A DNA stretch of 12,867 nt from Lutibacter sp. (GTDB lineage: Bacteria; Bacteroidota; Bacteroidia; Flavobacteriales; Flavobacteriaceae), in assembly GCA_021647265.1 (NCBI GenBank), contig JAKIVA010000062.1, positions 1 through 12,867 of the forward strand, given 5' to 3'. The notes below the pieces were generated by a model, which searched no databases, was not told where the DNA came from, and worked only from the letters and a program-made list of their open reading frames with translations. Made by a program: the position numbers and the translations under genes. Shown piece after piece: positions 1-6,678 of this stretch; the first letter of the stretch is position 1, and the number at the start of each line of letters is the position of its first letter.

Positions 1-405
1 CGATGCATAATATCAGCGGTACCGAGAGTATTTTTGCCCTCACGTCACCAGAAAGAGCACGTTTCAGTGTGATAGAAAACATCACCAATACCAGCACCAC
101 TGCCAATCCCAATTGCCCTATCATCACGATCCAATAAGGAAAGAATGCCGCGGATGCGAATGACAGGAGCACTGCGGGCGGGAGCAGGAGCAAAGGTCTT
201 ATCCTTCCATCCCGCGCGACTTCGGCATGGTGCAAGAAGCGGTTGATAAAAAGACTTCCAATCAAATGGTCGAACCCAACGATCCGACCAGGATTAAATT
301 AGATAACCAGAAATAATTGTACCATAAGTAGGCGACACCAATTCCGGTCAGGTAAAAATTGAGAATGAAAAGTGAAAATATCGATCCGGCGTTGTATAAA
401 TATAT
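1..405 (-). pseudogene. Frameshifted remnant of an unidentified integral membrane protein
   Basis: On the minus strand one frame is open from about 405 down to a TGA at 262-264. It encodes a hydrophobic stretch with FSLFILNFYLTGIGVAYLWY followed by NYFWLSN. A second frame opens just after a stop at 299-301 and runs off the window edge. It encodes NPGRIVGFDHLIGSLFINRF, then HHAEVARDGRIRP and two further hydrophobic segments (LLLLPPAVLLSFASAAFFPY and GQLGLAVVLVLVMFSITL). The two frames join naturally in the 262-301 overlap, which suggests a single-base indel in a former polytopic membrane protein. GC content here is about 50%, against about 30% in the rest of the window, so this stretch has a different origin or is a chimeric contig end. 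I do not recognise the family, and the true N-terminus is lost at the junction near position 400. Confidence 0.45.
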
Positions 406-937
406 GATATCTTTAATTAATATAGAAACAGATAAAGATAAATTTATTAGAAATCTACAAAAAGGTGTTCAATCTGCTAATCTAAATTTCATAATTGGTT
501 CGGGTTGTTCTTTGCCAGCAATAAAAACTCTTGGAACTATTGAAAAGGAAATTCAATCATTATTGGAAGAAGGCAAAATTGATGAAGCTGAAAAAAAGAC
601 TTTTGAGTTTTTAAAACCATTTGTTGAATCAACCAGTCAAATTATTGATAATGCTGAACTTAATGAAAGTCATCAAAACACTTTTAAAAATTATAAATCC
701 TTTATTGGAACAATTGCCAAATTACTATTTGAACGAAAAAGCAATATTCTACATAAACAGGCGACTATTTTTACTACAAATTATGACCTCTTTATAGAAA
801 AAGTTTCCGAGAATCTCTCATCTCAAATTATCATAAGCGATGGTTTTCAAAGAAATTCATCATTAAAGCAAAGTTACAGTTTTTCCGCATCTAATTTTTT
901 TAATGTTTTATATAATTTCACGATTCTTTTTCTTTGA
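404..937 (+). pseudogene. N-terminal fragment of a SIR2-like (NAD-hydrolysing type) protein
   Basis: The preferred start is the ATG at 404, giving 177 residues. The TTG at 359 and ATG at 365 are in frame but lie in the GC-rich foreign stretch. The product has the two N-terminal hallmarks of SIR2-like domains: the glycine-rich nucleotide-binding turn FIIGSGCSLPA (about residues 29-39) and ATIFTTNYDLFIEKV, with Thr124-Thr125-Asn126-Tyr127-Asp128. In characterised bacterial SIR2 effectors (ThsA of Thoeris, DSR1/DSR2, SIR2-HerA, SIR2-APAZ) an Asn in this region and a later His, often in an LHGS-like motif, are catalytic for NAD+ cleavage. Here the reading frame ends before any such His, so the fragment should be inactive. 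It terminates where the minus-strand TPR-like gene begins to read, which points to a deletion breakpoint at roughly 875-925. The specific defence system cannot be assigned because the C-terminal domain and partner genes are missing. Confidence 0.72.
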
Positions 938-1218
938 GAAACAGTTATATCTCCTGTAAAATTTGTGCTCAAAGATTTTAAATCTTCAATACTTTCAGTA
1001 ATAGATTCTTGGGCTAACTCATAAGAAAAAGATAGTATTTCTTGAGGTTTTTTCTTTTTTGGCTTAATTCTCAATGCCTTTATTGATTCAAAACTTGCCT
1101 CTACGTAATTTCCTCTAGAATATGCTTTTTTTGCTCTTAAAATATGGCTACTTGCACTTTGGCTAAAACTACTAATTGTAATAAAAAGTAAGACTCCTGT
1201 TAAATAAATGTTTTTCAT
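874..1218 (-). CDS. Secreted TPR-like hypothetical protein, probably 3'-truncated
   Basis: The 114-residue product begins with a Sec signal peptide (MKNIYLTGVLLFITISSFSQ) ending in the Ser-Gln style typical of Bacteroidetes exported proteins. A helical TPR-like segment follows (residues about 28-75, AKKAYSRGNYVEASFESIKA then LRIKPKKKKPQEILSFSYEL), and after it helices ending in KLYKTLKKLDAEKL. The protein is short for its type and stops exactly where the SIR2 fragment on the other strand also breaks off. I therefore infer that it is the N-terminal part of a longer periplasmic protein cut by the same recombination event. The alternative is a genuine small protein whose 3' end overlaps the SIR2 remnant. 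It lies 66 bp downstream of the DUF4468 gene on the same strand, so the two may be cotranscribed. No enzymatic motif is visible and the function is unknown. Confidence 0.55.
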   Translation of the reverse strand: MKNIYLTGVLLFITISSFSQSASSHILRAKKAYSRGNYVEASFESIKALRIKPKKKKPQEILSFSYELAQESITESIEDLKSLSTNFTGDITVSQRKRIVKLYKTLKKLDAEKL

Positions 1219-1284
1219 ATTTCAATTGATTAACTATTAATTTTTTTGATATTTCATAATTTCGAATTTTAATAATCGAGTCTT

Positions 1285-1785
1285 TTACCAATCGTCTTTT
1301 TCGCTATCATTTTCCCCAGATTTAATGGCGGTAGTTAAACTGCTTATTAATTTCTGAATTTCAGCCCAAGCAAACTTTTTTATTTTTTTCTTCTTTATTC
1401 TTTTTTCTAAAGTATATTTCATTATACCTACTTCTACGACTTGAAAGTCACTTAAAGTGTATTTGTATTTCCCTTCTTTTACAGAGACTTTGAGATTATA
1501 AAAAATTTCAAATGTGCTATTAACCACTAACCCTACCTTTCTACTAGATTTGTCTGTTACTTTATAAGTAATGGATTTGTCTGATTTATTAATCAGATTT
1601 GGTACAGACCAATAGGAATTTGCCCACTTTTCTGTTCTCTCAAGTACTTGTTCTTTGGTTAATTTATCGCTTAATTCAAAAATCTCTTTAAATTCAATCT
1701 TCTTATCATCGTTATAAGGAAATTCCTGTCCGAAAATTGGGTTAACAATCAAAGATAATAACAATAGAAATTTTAATTTTTTCAT
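1285..1785 (-). CDS. Exported DUF4468-domain protein
   Basis: The 166-residue protein has an N-terminal signal peptide (residues 1-20, MKKLKFLLLLSLIVNPIFGQ) with likely cleavage after FGQ, so it should be periplasmic or outer-membrane facing. The mature start, EFPYNDDKKIEFKEIFELSD, followed by LTKEQVLERTEKWANSYW, is the characteristic opening of the DUF4468 family, a Bacteroidetes-restricted domain of unknown function with a predicted TBP-like fold. The segment FEIFYNLKVSVKEGKYKYTL then SDFQV matches the later beta strands of that domain, and the protein ends in a lysine-rich stretch and an acidic tail. Length is normal for a single-domain member. It lies upstream of the truncated TPR-like gene on the same strand. 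No catalytic residues are known for the family, so no function is assigned. Confidence 0.78.
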   Translation of the reverse strand: MKKLKFLLLLSLIVNPIFGQEFPYNDDKKIEFKEIFELSDKLTKEQVLERTEKWANSYWSVPNLINKSDKSITYKVTDKSSRKVGLVVNSTFEIFYNLKVSVKEGKYKYTLSDFQVVEVGIMKYTLEKRIKKKKIKKFAWAEIQKLISSLTTAIKSGENDSEKDDW

Positions 1786-1969
1786 AATTATTTAATTTTA
1801 AGTACCCTTAGACCCAATAGGGTGTTTCTATTAATTTTGAGTCTAACTTTTGCTGAAAAATAAAAACTACCAGTATTCAACAAACGCTGAACAATAATAG
1901 TTAAGAATTGTTTTATATGAAATATTTAGTGATTTCTCTACCAAAAGAGATGAAATAGTATTTTATCTT

Positions 1970-2026
1970 AATGAAAATCTACTTTTGTAAATAGAACGAA
2001 GTGATTCTTTTTTGTACTTCTTTTTA
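1970..2026 (-). repeat. Decayed duplicate of the LytTR regulator 3' end
   Basis: Read on the minus strand, this stretch encodes KEVQKRITSFYLQK and then a stop. The intact regulator ends KEVQKRIASFYLQK plus a stop at 2199. At DNA level the two copies also share TTTACAAAAGTA around the stop, and a run of A upstream that is one base shorter in the remnant and throws it out of frame. Similarity fades on both sides. It is a vestige of a second, paralogous or duplicated LytTR regulator gene, or of a local duplication. Confidence 0.7.
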
Positions 2027-2091
2027 TAACATGATTTTGTTATTGGTAAACTAATACAAATTATTGAATGTATGCATTTTATGGTTGTTTT

Positions 2092-2180
2092 GTTATTCCT
2101 GCTTGGCTGCTGAGCGGAGTCGAAGCAAATGCAAGAATCCTTAAATTGAGTTTAGATTCCTGCCTGCGCAGGAATGACAT
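2092..2180. repeat. REP-like palindromic intergenic repeat
   Basis: The unit contains GCTGAGCGGAGTCGAAGC (about 2107-2125) and a perfect 8-bp hairpin, ATTCCTGC-CTGC-GCAGGAAT (2156-2175). It is more GC-rich than its surroundings. The core GAGCGnAGTCGAA recurs in the hairpin at 6494-6539, so the two belong to one repeat family within this window. The hairpin lies 24 bp past the regulator stop codon on the minus strand and may act as a transcript end for the kinase-regulator operon (inference). Confidence 0.7.
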
Positions 2181-2198
2181 CCTTTTTCAACTAAAAAT

Positions 2199-2999
2199 TT
2201 ACTTTTGTAAATAAAAAGATGCTATCCTTTTTTGTACTTCTTTTTTATAGGTTTTTTCAATCTTAAACTTTGTATTGTTAATAGATAAATAAGCTCCGTT
2301 AATTAAACCATCAAAATTTCCTTTTTCTAAATTGATAATAAAATTGGCACTTACACGTACAAAAGTTACGGGTAAAAATTGCATTAAATTACGTAGTGAA
2401 GAAGCATAAAAAGCTTGTTTATTTTTAGTCACTATACACGAATAATTATCTTGTAAAACAATATTTTTACCATTTTTGGCAGTAAAATCTTTGTTGGTTA
2501 TGTAAATAATATCTTCAAAGTTTATTGGAAAACGAGTTATTTCGTTAGTACTATAATTGTTACGTATATTTTCTTTAAAATCAATTGTTCCCATTAATCC
2601 TTGCTCTGGTGTAATTTCTTGCTGTGTTCTATTTAATACAGTATGTATGGTACGTATAATTTCTTTTGTGTTTAAACTTGGTTTTGTTTTAACAATATAA
2701 TGCTGGTGATTGGTTTTTAACCCTTGCTGAAAGGTTGTTTCATTATCTATATTTGTTATATAAATAAACGGAATTTTATATGTGCTGCTTAATACTTTCC
2801 CTAAGTCTAAACCATCTTTTTCTCCTTTTAAATCTATATCTAGTAAAACAATATCTGGTGTTTTTGCTACTATTCTTTTAATAGCCTCATTATAGCTTTT
2901 GGTATATTCATCTACTATAAAGCGCTCTTTTTCCAACGCTGTGCGTAAACCATCGTATAATATGGCTTCGTCTTCAACTATAAGTACGTTATATTTCAT
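2199..2999 (-). CDS. LytTR-family response regulator
   Basis: The 266-residue cytoplasmic protein has an N-terminal receiver domain (about 1-125) and a C-terminal LytTR DNA-binding domain (about 160-263). The receiver acidic pocket is Glu9-Asp10 in LIVEDEA, the predicted phospho-acceptor is Asp54 in DIVLLDIDLKG, the switch Thr is Thr82 in FIYITN, and the conserved Lys is probably Lys106 in KTKP. The C-terminal part shows the LytTR pattern FEDIIYITNKDF, then SSLRNLMQFLPVTFVRVSAN and FIINLEKGNFDG. LytTR proteins bind promoter DNA as dimers, usually at short direct repeats. The gene starts 8 bp after the stop of the histidine kinase upstream, so the two form one operon and very probably a cognate pair. 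All key residues are present. Targets are unknown; the divergent OB-fold/YceI operon is a candidate by position only. Confidence 0.93.
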   Translation of the reverse strand: MKYNVLIVEDEAILYDGLRTALEKERFIVDEYTKSYNEAIKRIVAKTPDIVLLDIDLKGEKDGLDLGKVLSSTYKIPFIYITNIDNETTFQQGLKTNHQHYIVKTKPSLNTKEIIRTIHTVLNRTQQEITPEQGLMGTIDFKENIRNNYSTNEITRFPINFEDIIYITNKDFTAKNGKNIVLQDNYSCIVTKNKQAFYASSLRNLMQFLPVTFVRVSANFIINLEKGNFDGLINGAYLSINNTKFKIEKTYKKEVQKRIASFYLQK

Positions 3000-3007
3000 T
3001 TTTACAA

Positions 3008-5014
3008 TTATTTAGGAAATTGGATATTTAATTTTACACCATTTGCTCCATCAATTTTAAAGGTTCCATTAATTTGTTGGGTTAATAATTTCATAATTCG
3101 TAAACCAAATGTTTTAGAATTAGTACTGTCAAAACCTTTCGGAAATCCTTTGCCGTTATCGGCTAATTCTAACTTATAATGGTTATCAGCTTCATTTATG
3201 CTTATTAATATTTTACCTTTCTCAGCATTTGTAAATGCATATTTAAAGGAGTTGGTTAAAAACTCATTTATAATTAAACCAATTGGAAATGAGGTGTCGG
3301 CTTTTAAATTTACAGTAGCATCAATGTGTTGTTCAACCGTAATGTTTTTATTTACGTATGTATTTTCAATATTTTGTTGTAATTTTTTAATGTATTTTTT
3401 AACGCCTAGTTTGGTTGCATCTTTATTGTTATAAAGTTGCTGGTGTACTTCATTAATACTTGCAATTCTGTTTTGTAATTCTATTAATTTGGCATCAAAA
3501 GCTTCATTGTTAAATTCTTCTTTTACCACATCAATAAAACGATTGATAATTGCCAAGTTATTTTTTACTCTATGGTGCAAATCTTTTTGTAGCGTTTCAA
3601 TAACCTCTTTTTGTTTTTTGTTTTTTTGATAAAAATACCCACCAATAACTAAAATTAGTAATAAACTTATAAATCCAATGCTAAGGAACCATTTTTGTTT
3701 TGTTTCTTTTTCTAAAAGTAATGCCTGTTCTGCTTTTTCGGTTTTTAGTTGTAGGTTTTCTTTTTCTTTTTTTTCGGTTTGGTATTTGGTTTCAATTTCT
3801 GAAACTTTTGAATCTCGTTGTGCAGTTAATATGGAATCATTAGTGTTTTTAAACTTTTTAAAGTACTCTAATGATTTTGTATAATTCTTTTCCCCTTCAT
3901 AAACTGAAGATAAGTTTTGATATATAGCCGATTTAGTTTCAAGACTAATTATTTTTACATCAGTTGTGTCTCTTGCTATTTCTAATAAAACACCTTTAGC
4001 TTCATTGTACTTTTTTAAATCAATCAACCCATTAGCTAACGTTTGTTTTGCACCGGCTATGGCCAATTTATGATTTAATTCTACGGCTAATTTTAAAGCT
4101 AAATTTGCATATTTAATAGATTTTGATGGATTATTCATTCTGCCATAAACAATAGCAGTGTTATTTAAAAGATCAAATTGATAAAGTTTGTTTCCGGTAG
4201 ATTTATAGTAATCATAAGCAATTTTATTATGCTTTAAAGCTTTTTGGTATTTTCCCCAACGAGAATAATTATTTCCTAAGCCGTGATGATTCATATAAAC
4301 ATATGCTTTTAGTTCTATTTTTGTAGAATCTTTTAAAGCTAAAAGATAATATTTCTCAGATTTCTCATATTGATTAAGATTCATATATAAATAAGCAATA
4401 TTATATAATGCAAAACTTTTTGCAGTATAACTTTCTAATTTGTCAGCATATTTTGAACTTTTTAAATATGAATTTATTTCTTTTTCAATTTTCCCTTGTT
4501 GACCGTAAGAGATCCCTAAATTTGAGTATATAGTGCAAATTGCATTTCCTTGAGGGTGAATTTTATACCTGTCAATTCCCTTGTTATATGTTTCTACGGC
4601 TTTTTCATATTTTTGAAAATGATGATAGACTCTACCTAATTGATTAATATCTATCAAGTAAAAATTTGTATCATTAGAGTTTGTGCTAATATTTAGAGCT
4701 TCTAGAGCATATTTTTCAGCATTTTCAAAATCGCCTTTTTTCAAATAACACTCGGAAATGTACTTATATGATTGAGATTCTAATTCATGACGTTTTAATT
4801 TTTTTGAAATTGCTGACATCTCTAAAAAGTATGGAATAGATTTGTCTGGGGTTGAATAATTAATTAAAATTTTACTTAGCAACTCTAAAATTTTAATTTT
4901 TTCTTCATTCGTTTTTTTTAATTCTAATTGAAGTGTTAAACTATCAATTTTAGATTGTTGGCTATAAGCATTAAAAAAAACTAGCAATGCAATTAGTAGA
5001 AGAATCTTTTTCAC
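3008..5014 (-). CDS. TPR-containing membrane sensor histidine kinase (HisKA_2 type)
   Basis: The 668-residue protein begins with a signal peptide (MKKILLLIALLVFFNAYSQQ). About eight TPR-like helical pairs follow (residues ~60-390; for example NAEKYALEALNIS, YEKAVETYNKGIDRY, YNEAKGVLLEI), forming a periplasmic sensor region. Next come a charged coiled coil (~400-440) and one membrane span starting at Trp442. The cytoplasmic kinase core has LHHRVKNNLAIINRF, with His481 as the predicted phospho-acceptor; HHRVKNN is diagnostic of the HisKA_2 family. Its ATPase domain shows an N box (NEFLTNSFKYAF, Asn588), a G1 box (ADNGKGF, Asp619) and a G2 box (FGLRIMKLL, Gly637). All catalytic elements are intact. 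Length and architecture match the flavobacterial TPR-kinases commonly paired with LytTR regulators, and the regulator follows after 8 bp. The signal sensed is unknown; TPRs suggest a protein or peptide partner. Confidence 0.94.
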   Translation of the reverse strand: MKKILLLIALLVFFNAYSQQSKIDSLTLQLELKKTNEEKIKILELLSKILINYSTPDKSIPYFLEMSAISKKLKRHELESQSYKYISECYLKKGDFENAEKYALEALNISTNSNDTNFYLIDINQLGRVYHHFQKYEKAVETYNKGIDRYKIHPQGNAICTIYSNLGISYGQQGKIEKEINSYLKSSKYADKLESYTAKSFALYNIAYLYMNLNQYEKSEKYYLLALKDSTKIELKAYVYMNHHGLGNNYSRWGKYQKALKHNKIAYDYYKSTGNKLYQFDLLNNTAIVYGRMNNPSKSIKYANLALKLAVELNHKLAIAGAKQTLANGLIDLKKYNEAKGVLLEIARDTTDVKIISLETKSAIYQNLSSVYEGEKNYTKSLEYFKKFKNTNDSILTAQRDSKVSEIETKYQTEKKEKENLQLKTEKAEQALLLEKETKQKWFLSIGFISLLLILVIGGYFYQKNKKQKEVIETLQKDLHHRVKNNLAIINRFIDVVKEEFNNEAFDAKLIELQNRIASINEVHQQLYNNKDATKLGVKKYIKKLQQNIENTYVNKNITVEQHIDATVNLKADTSFPIGLIINEFLTNSFKYAFTNAEKGKILISINEADNHYKLELADNGKGFPKGFDSTNSKTFGLRIMKLLTQQINGTFKIDGANGVKLNIQFPK

Positions 5015-5312
5015 TTTTTTGCTAACAATTTAAGTAAAAAAATTAAACTTCAACAAGATAGTAAGCGTTGTATACTTAATTTATAATCATTAAAAATAAA
5101 ATTAGGGTTATTAATTATCACGGCATATTATTAACAATTATTTGCTTATGTTTTTATAAAGAGTACTTTCTCCACCTGTTTATTGATTTTTTTCTTCATT
5201 TAAAACGTAGCATTAATAACCCAATCTTCAACATAAAATAAATATTTTTATTTTTTTGTTAGTATTTAACTTTTTGTAAGACTTACTCATTATCAATAAA
5301 AAATTTTACAGA
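5015..5312. promoter_or_regulatory. Divergent intergenic region with an 11-bp inverted repeat
   Basis: This spacer separates the kinase-regulator operon (minus) from the OB-fold/YceI operon (plus) and must hold both promoters. It contains GGGTTATTAAT at 5105-5115 and its exact reverse complement ATTAATAACCC at 5212-5222, 96 bp apart. Such spaced arms could be paired operator half-sites, but A+T richness makes chance matches likelier. No Bacteroidetes -33/-7 pair (TTTG and TAnnTTTG) with correct spacing stands out on either strand. Confidence 0.35.
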
Positions 5313-5786
5313 ATGAAAAAAAAATTTATAAAATGGAGAATCATCATTGTATTAAGTGGATTAATTATAGGTGCTGGAATAATTTTTTATATGTTTAACC
5401 AACCCCATAGAAATATTCAGGCAATAACTTCAGATTATCAAATGAAAGCGTCAACATTAGTTAAAGATTATTTAACGGATGCTACGTTGGCCAATGAAAA
5501 ATATTTACAGGATAACGGAGAATCCAAAATTATTACTGTAACAGGAACCATAGCTTCAATTACCAAAGATTTAAAGGAGCAACAAGTGGTACTTTTAAAA
5601 GATAAAAATGAGAAAGCAGGTGTAAGCTGCACTTTTACTTCTGAAACAACTAAAAACACCAAAAATTTAAAAATTGGAGAAACAGTTACTATCAAAGGTG
5701 TAATCCGTTCTGGAGCTGGATATGATGAAGATTTGGAATTGTATGAAGATGTAATACTTGAAAAATGTGATATCGTAAATAACTAA
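5313..5786 (+). CDS. Membrane-anchored OB-fold (tRNA_anti-like) protein
   Basis: The 157-residue protein has a short basic N-terminus and one hydrophobic segment (about residues 10-28, IIIVLSGLIIGAGIIFYMF), which should anchor it in the inner membrane. The rest looks like a tRNA_anti-like OB-fold domain (PF12869 type): a helix (TLVKDYLTDATLANEKYL), then beta strands IITVTGTIASITKD, QQVVLLKD, AGVSCTFTS, LKIGETVTIKGVIRS and VILEKCDIVN. The G-x-I pattern after the first strand and the closing strand ending in a Cys before the terminus are typical of this Bacteroidetes group. The family has no established biochemical role; despite the name there is no evidence for tRNA binding. The YceI-family gene follows after 37 bp on the same strand, so the pair is likely an operon. 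Confidence 0.75.
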   Translation: MKKKFIKWRIIIVLSGLIIGAGIIFYMFNQPHRNIQAITSDYQMKASTLVKDYLTDATLANEKYLQDNGESKIITVTGTIASITKDLKEQQVVLLKDKNEKAGVSCTFTSETTKNTKNLKIGETVTIKGVIRSGAGYDEDLELYEDVILEKCDIVNN

Positions 5787-5823
5787 AAACTAAAAATGAA
5801 TAATAATTAAAAAACAAAGACAC

Positions 5824-6396
5824 ATGAAAAAAATAATTTTTACAATTGGAATAACAGGAATTTTAGCTTTAACATTGGCATTTACAGCGCCAACAGTTAC
5901 TAAACTGGTTAGTAAAGTAGGCCATGTTAATTTCTTTTCTCACACAGCTATAGAAGATATAACCGCTGATAATTTTAAGGTAGTAAGTACATTAAATACG
6001 GAAACGGGGACTATAGTTTATTCTGTACCAATGCAAGGGTTTGAATTTGAAAAAGCACTGATGCAAAAACACTATAACAGCTCAAAATTTTTAGACACGA
6101 AAAAATTTCCAAAATCTAAATTTAAAGGGAAAATTACGAATATTACCGATATTAATTTTGATAAAGACGGCACTTACAATGCTACTGTAAAAGGAGAAAT
6201 GACATTGCATGGTGTTACAAAAGCAATTACTGAAACAGCGGTTATTACTATTAAAGGAAATAAAGTAATAGTTGAAACAAAACTAAAACTTACGCTGGCA
6301 GATTATAATATTAATTTTAAAAAAGGAAAACCATCAACAAATATTGCGAAAACTATTGATGTTACGTCAAAATCTGAATATACAAAAGAAGATTAA
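5824..6396 (+). CDS. YceI-family periplasmic protein
   Basis: The 190-residue protein has an N-terminal signal peptide (MKKIIFTIGITGILALTLAF). Next comes a lipocalin-like YceI domain covering nearly all of the mature part. Family features seen are HVNFFSHTAIEDITADN near the start, a central FPKSKFKGKITNI with the typical Phe-Pro-x-Ser/Ala-x-Phe/Lys pattern, GEMTLHGVTKAIT (the conserved T-L-H-G-V-T-K/R core), and LKLTLADYNINF near the end. YceI proteins are beta-barrel carriers of isoprenoid or other lipophilic ligands in the periplasm; the ligand here is unknown. It follows the OB-fold gene by 37 bp and is followed by the 195-bp repeat element and a strong hairpin that may end the transcript. 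Start and length are normal for a periplasmic member. Confidence 0.9.
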   Translation: MKKIIFTIGITGILALTLAFTAPTVTKLVSKVGHVNFFSHTAIEDITADNFKVVSTLNTETGTIVYSVPMQGFEFEKALMQKHYNSSKFLDTKKFPKSKFKGKITNITDINFDKDGTYNATVKGEMTLHGVTKAITETAVITIKGNKVIVETKLKLTLADYNINFKKGKPSTNIAKTIDVTSKSEYTKED

Positions 6397-6413
6397 ACAG
6401 TAAAAAATAATAA

Positions 6414-6608
6414 TAACGTGAGTTCGATGTAATAATCTACTTTAATTACTGATAATCAATATTCTAAATATAAAATTAAAAGCTAATGTCACCTTGAGCG
6501 CAGTCGAAAGGTTTTTAACTAGGTTTCGACTGCGCTCAACCTGACAAAGTGCTGATAATCAATGTAATTTCCTTTAGTATATACATTTTTTAAGTCGAAC
6601 TCACGTTA
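6414..6608. repeat. 195-bp inverted-repeat element (MITE-like)
   Basis: The outer ends are a perfect 14-bp inverted repeat: TAACGTGAGTTCGA at 6414-6427 and TCGAACTCACGTTA at 6595-6608. Both ends are flanked by ATAA (6410-6413 and 6609-6612), which could be a 4-bp target duplication but is low-complexity. The interior is non-coding and carries a second strong hairpin (6488-6545). Size, terminal repeats and lack of coding capacity fit a miniature inverted-repeat transposable element or a composite REP unit. Confidence 0.5.
6488..6545. repeat. 16-bp perfect palindromic hairpin (REP-like)
   Basis: TTGAGCGCAGTCGAAA at 6494-6509 pairs perfectly with TTTCGACTGCGCTCAA at 6524-6539 around a 14-base loop. 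After a 2-bp mismatch, GTCA (6488-6491) pairs with TGAC (6542-6545). It shares the GAGCGnAGTCGAA core with the repeat at 2107-2125. It lies inside the 195-bp inverted-repeat element. GC content is well above background. Confidence 0.8.
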
Positions 6609-6654
6609 ATAATTAAACCCTTTTATGAATTAAATCTAAAAGGGTTTAATTATT
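6608..6654. terminator. Probable bidirectional hairpin terminator
   Basis: A 17-bp perfect stem pairs 6608-6624 (ending AACCCTTTT) with 6638-6654 (starting AAAAGGGTT) around a 13-base loop. The A/T-rich arms give U-rich tails in both directions. It lies after the YceI gene and just 24 bp before the patatin start, so it would insulate the two plus-strand units. The patatin transcript must then start within or just after it, leaving a very short leader. Confidence 0.6.
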
Positions 6655-6678
6655 TTATAGACCTTTGTATAAGAAAAT

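Larger units (their letters stand above)
1786..2198. other. 413-bp gene-free region with repeats
   Basis: This is the spacer between the end of the response-regulator gene and the start of the DUF4468 gene, both on the minus strand. It holds a decayed copy of the regulator gene's 3' end (1970-2026) and a composite palindromic repeat (2092-2180), both listed separately. The remainder (1786-1970) is A+T-rich with only weak imperfect hairpins. It must contain the promoter of the DUF4468 gene, but no box matches the Bacteroidetes consensus well enough to call. Confidence 0.6.

Noticed and set aside
262..301. Possible programmed ribosomal frameshift in the membrane-protein remnant
   Set aside because: No slippery heptamer plus structure was seen, the gene has no intact start, and it lies in an obviously scarred region; a simple indel is likelier.
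1800..1835. Weak hairpin around ACCCT...AGGGT
   Set aside because: Only a 5-bp stem with a long loop; not distinguishable from chance.
3198..3884. Plus-strand open frames (3198-3434, 3678-3884) within the histidine kinase gene
   Set aside because: Phe/Ser/Val-rich antisense translations of lysine-rich coding sequence with no start context or domain.
5240..5290. Bacteroidetes-type promoter before the OB-fold gene (TAACTTTT near 5267)
   Set aside because: The only nearby TTTG box is 8 bp upstream, far short of the usual spacing, and the -7 match is imperfect.
5468..5695. Minus-strand open frame opposite the OB-fold gene
   Set aside because: Antisense shadow; the sense frame has a clear domain and membrane anchor.
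6655..6675. Promoter box TAGACCTTTG before the patatin gene
   Set aside because: It has four rather than two bases between TA and TTTG and no placed -33 element, so it was not called.
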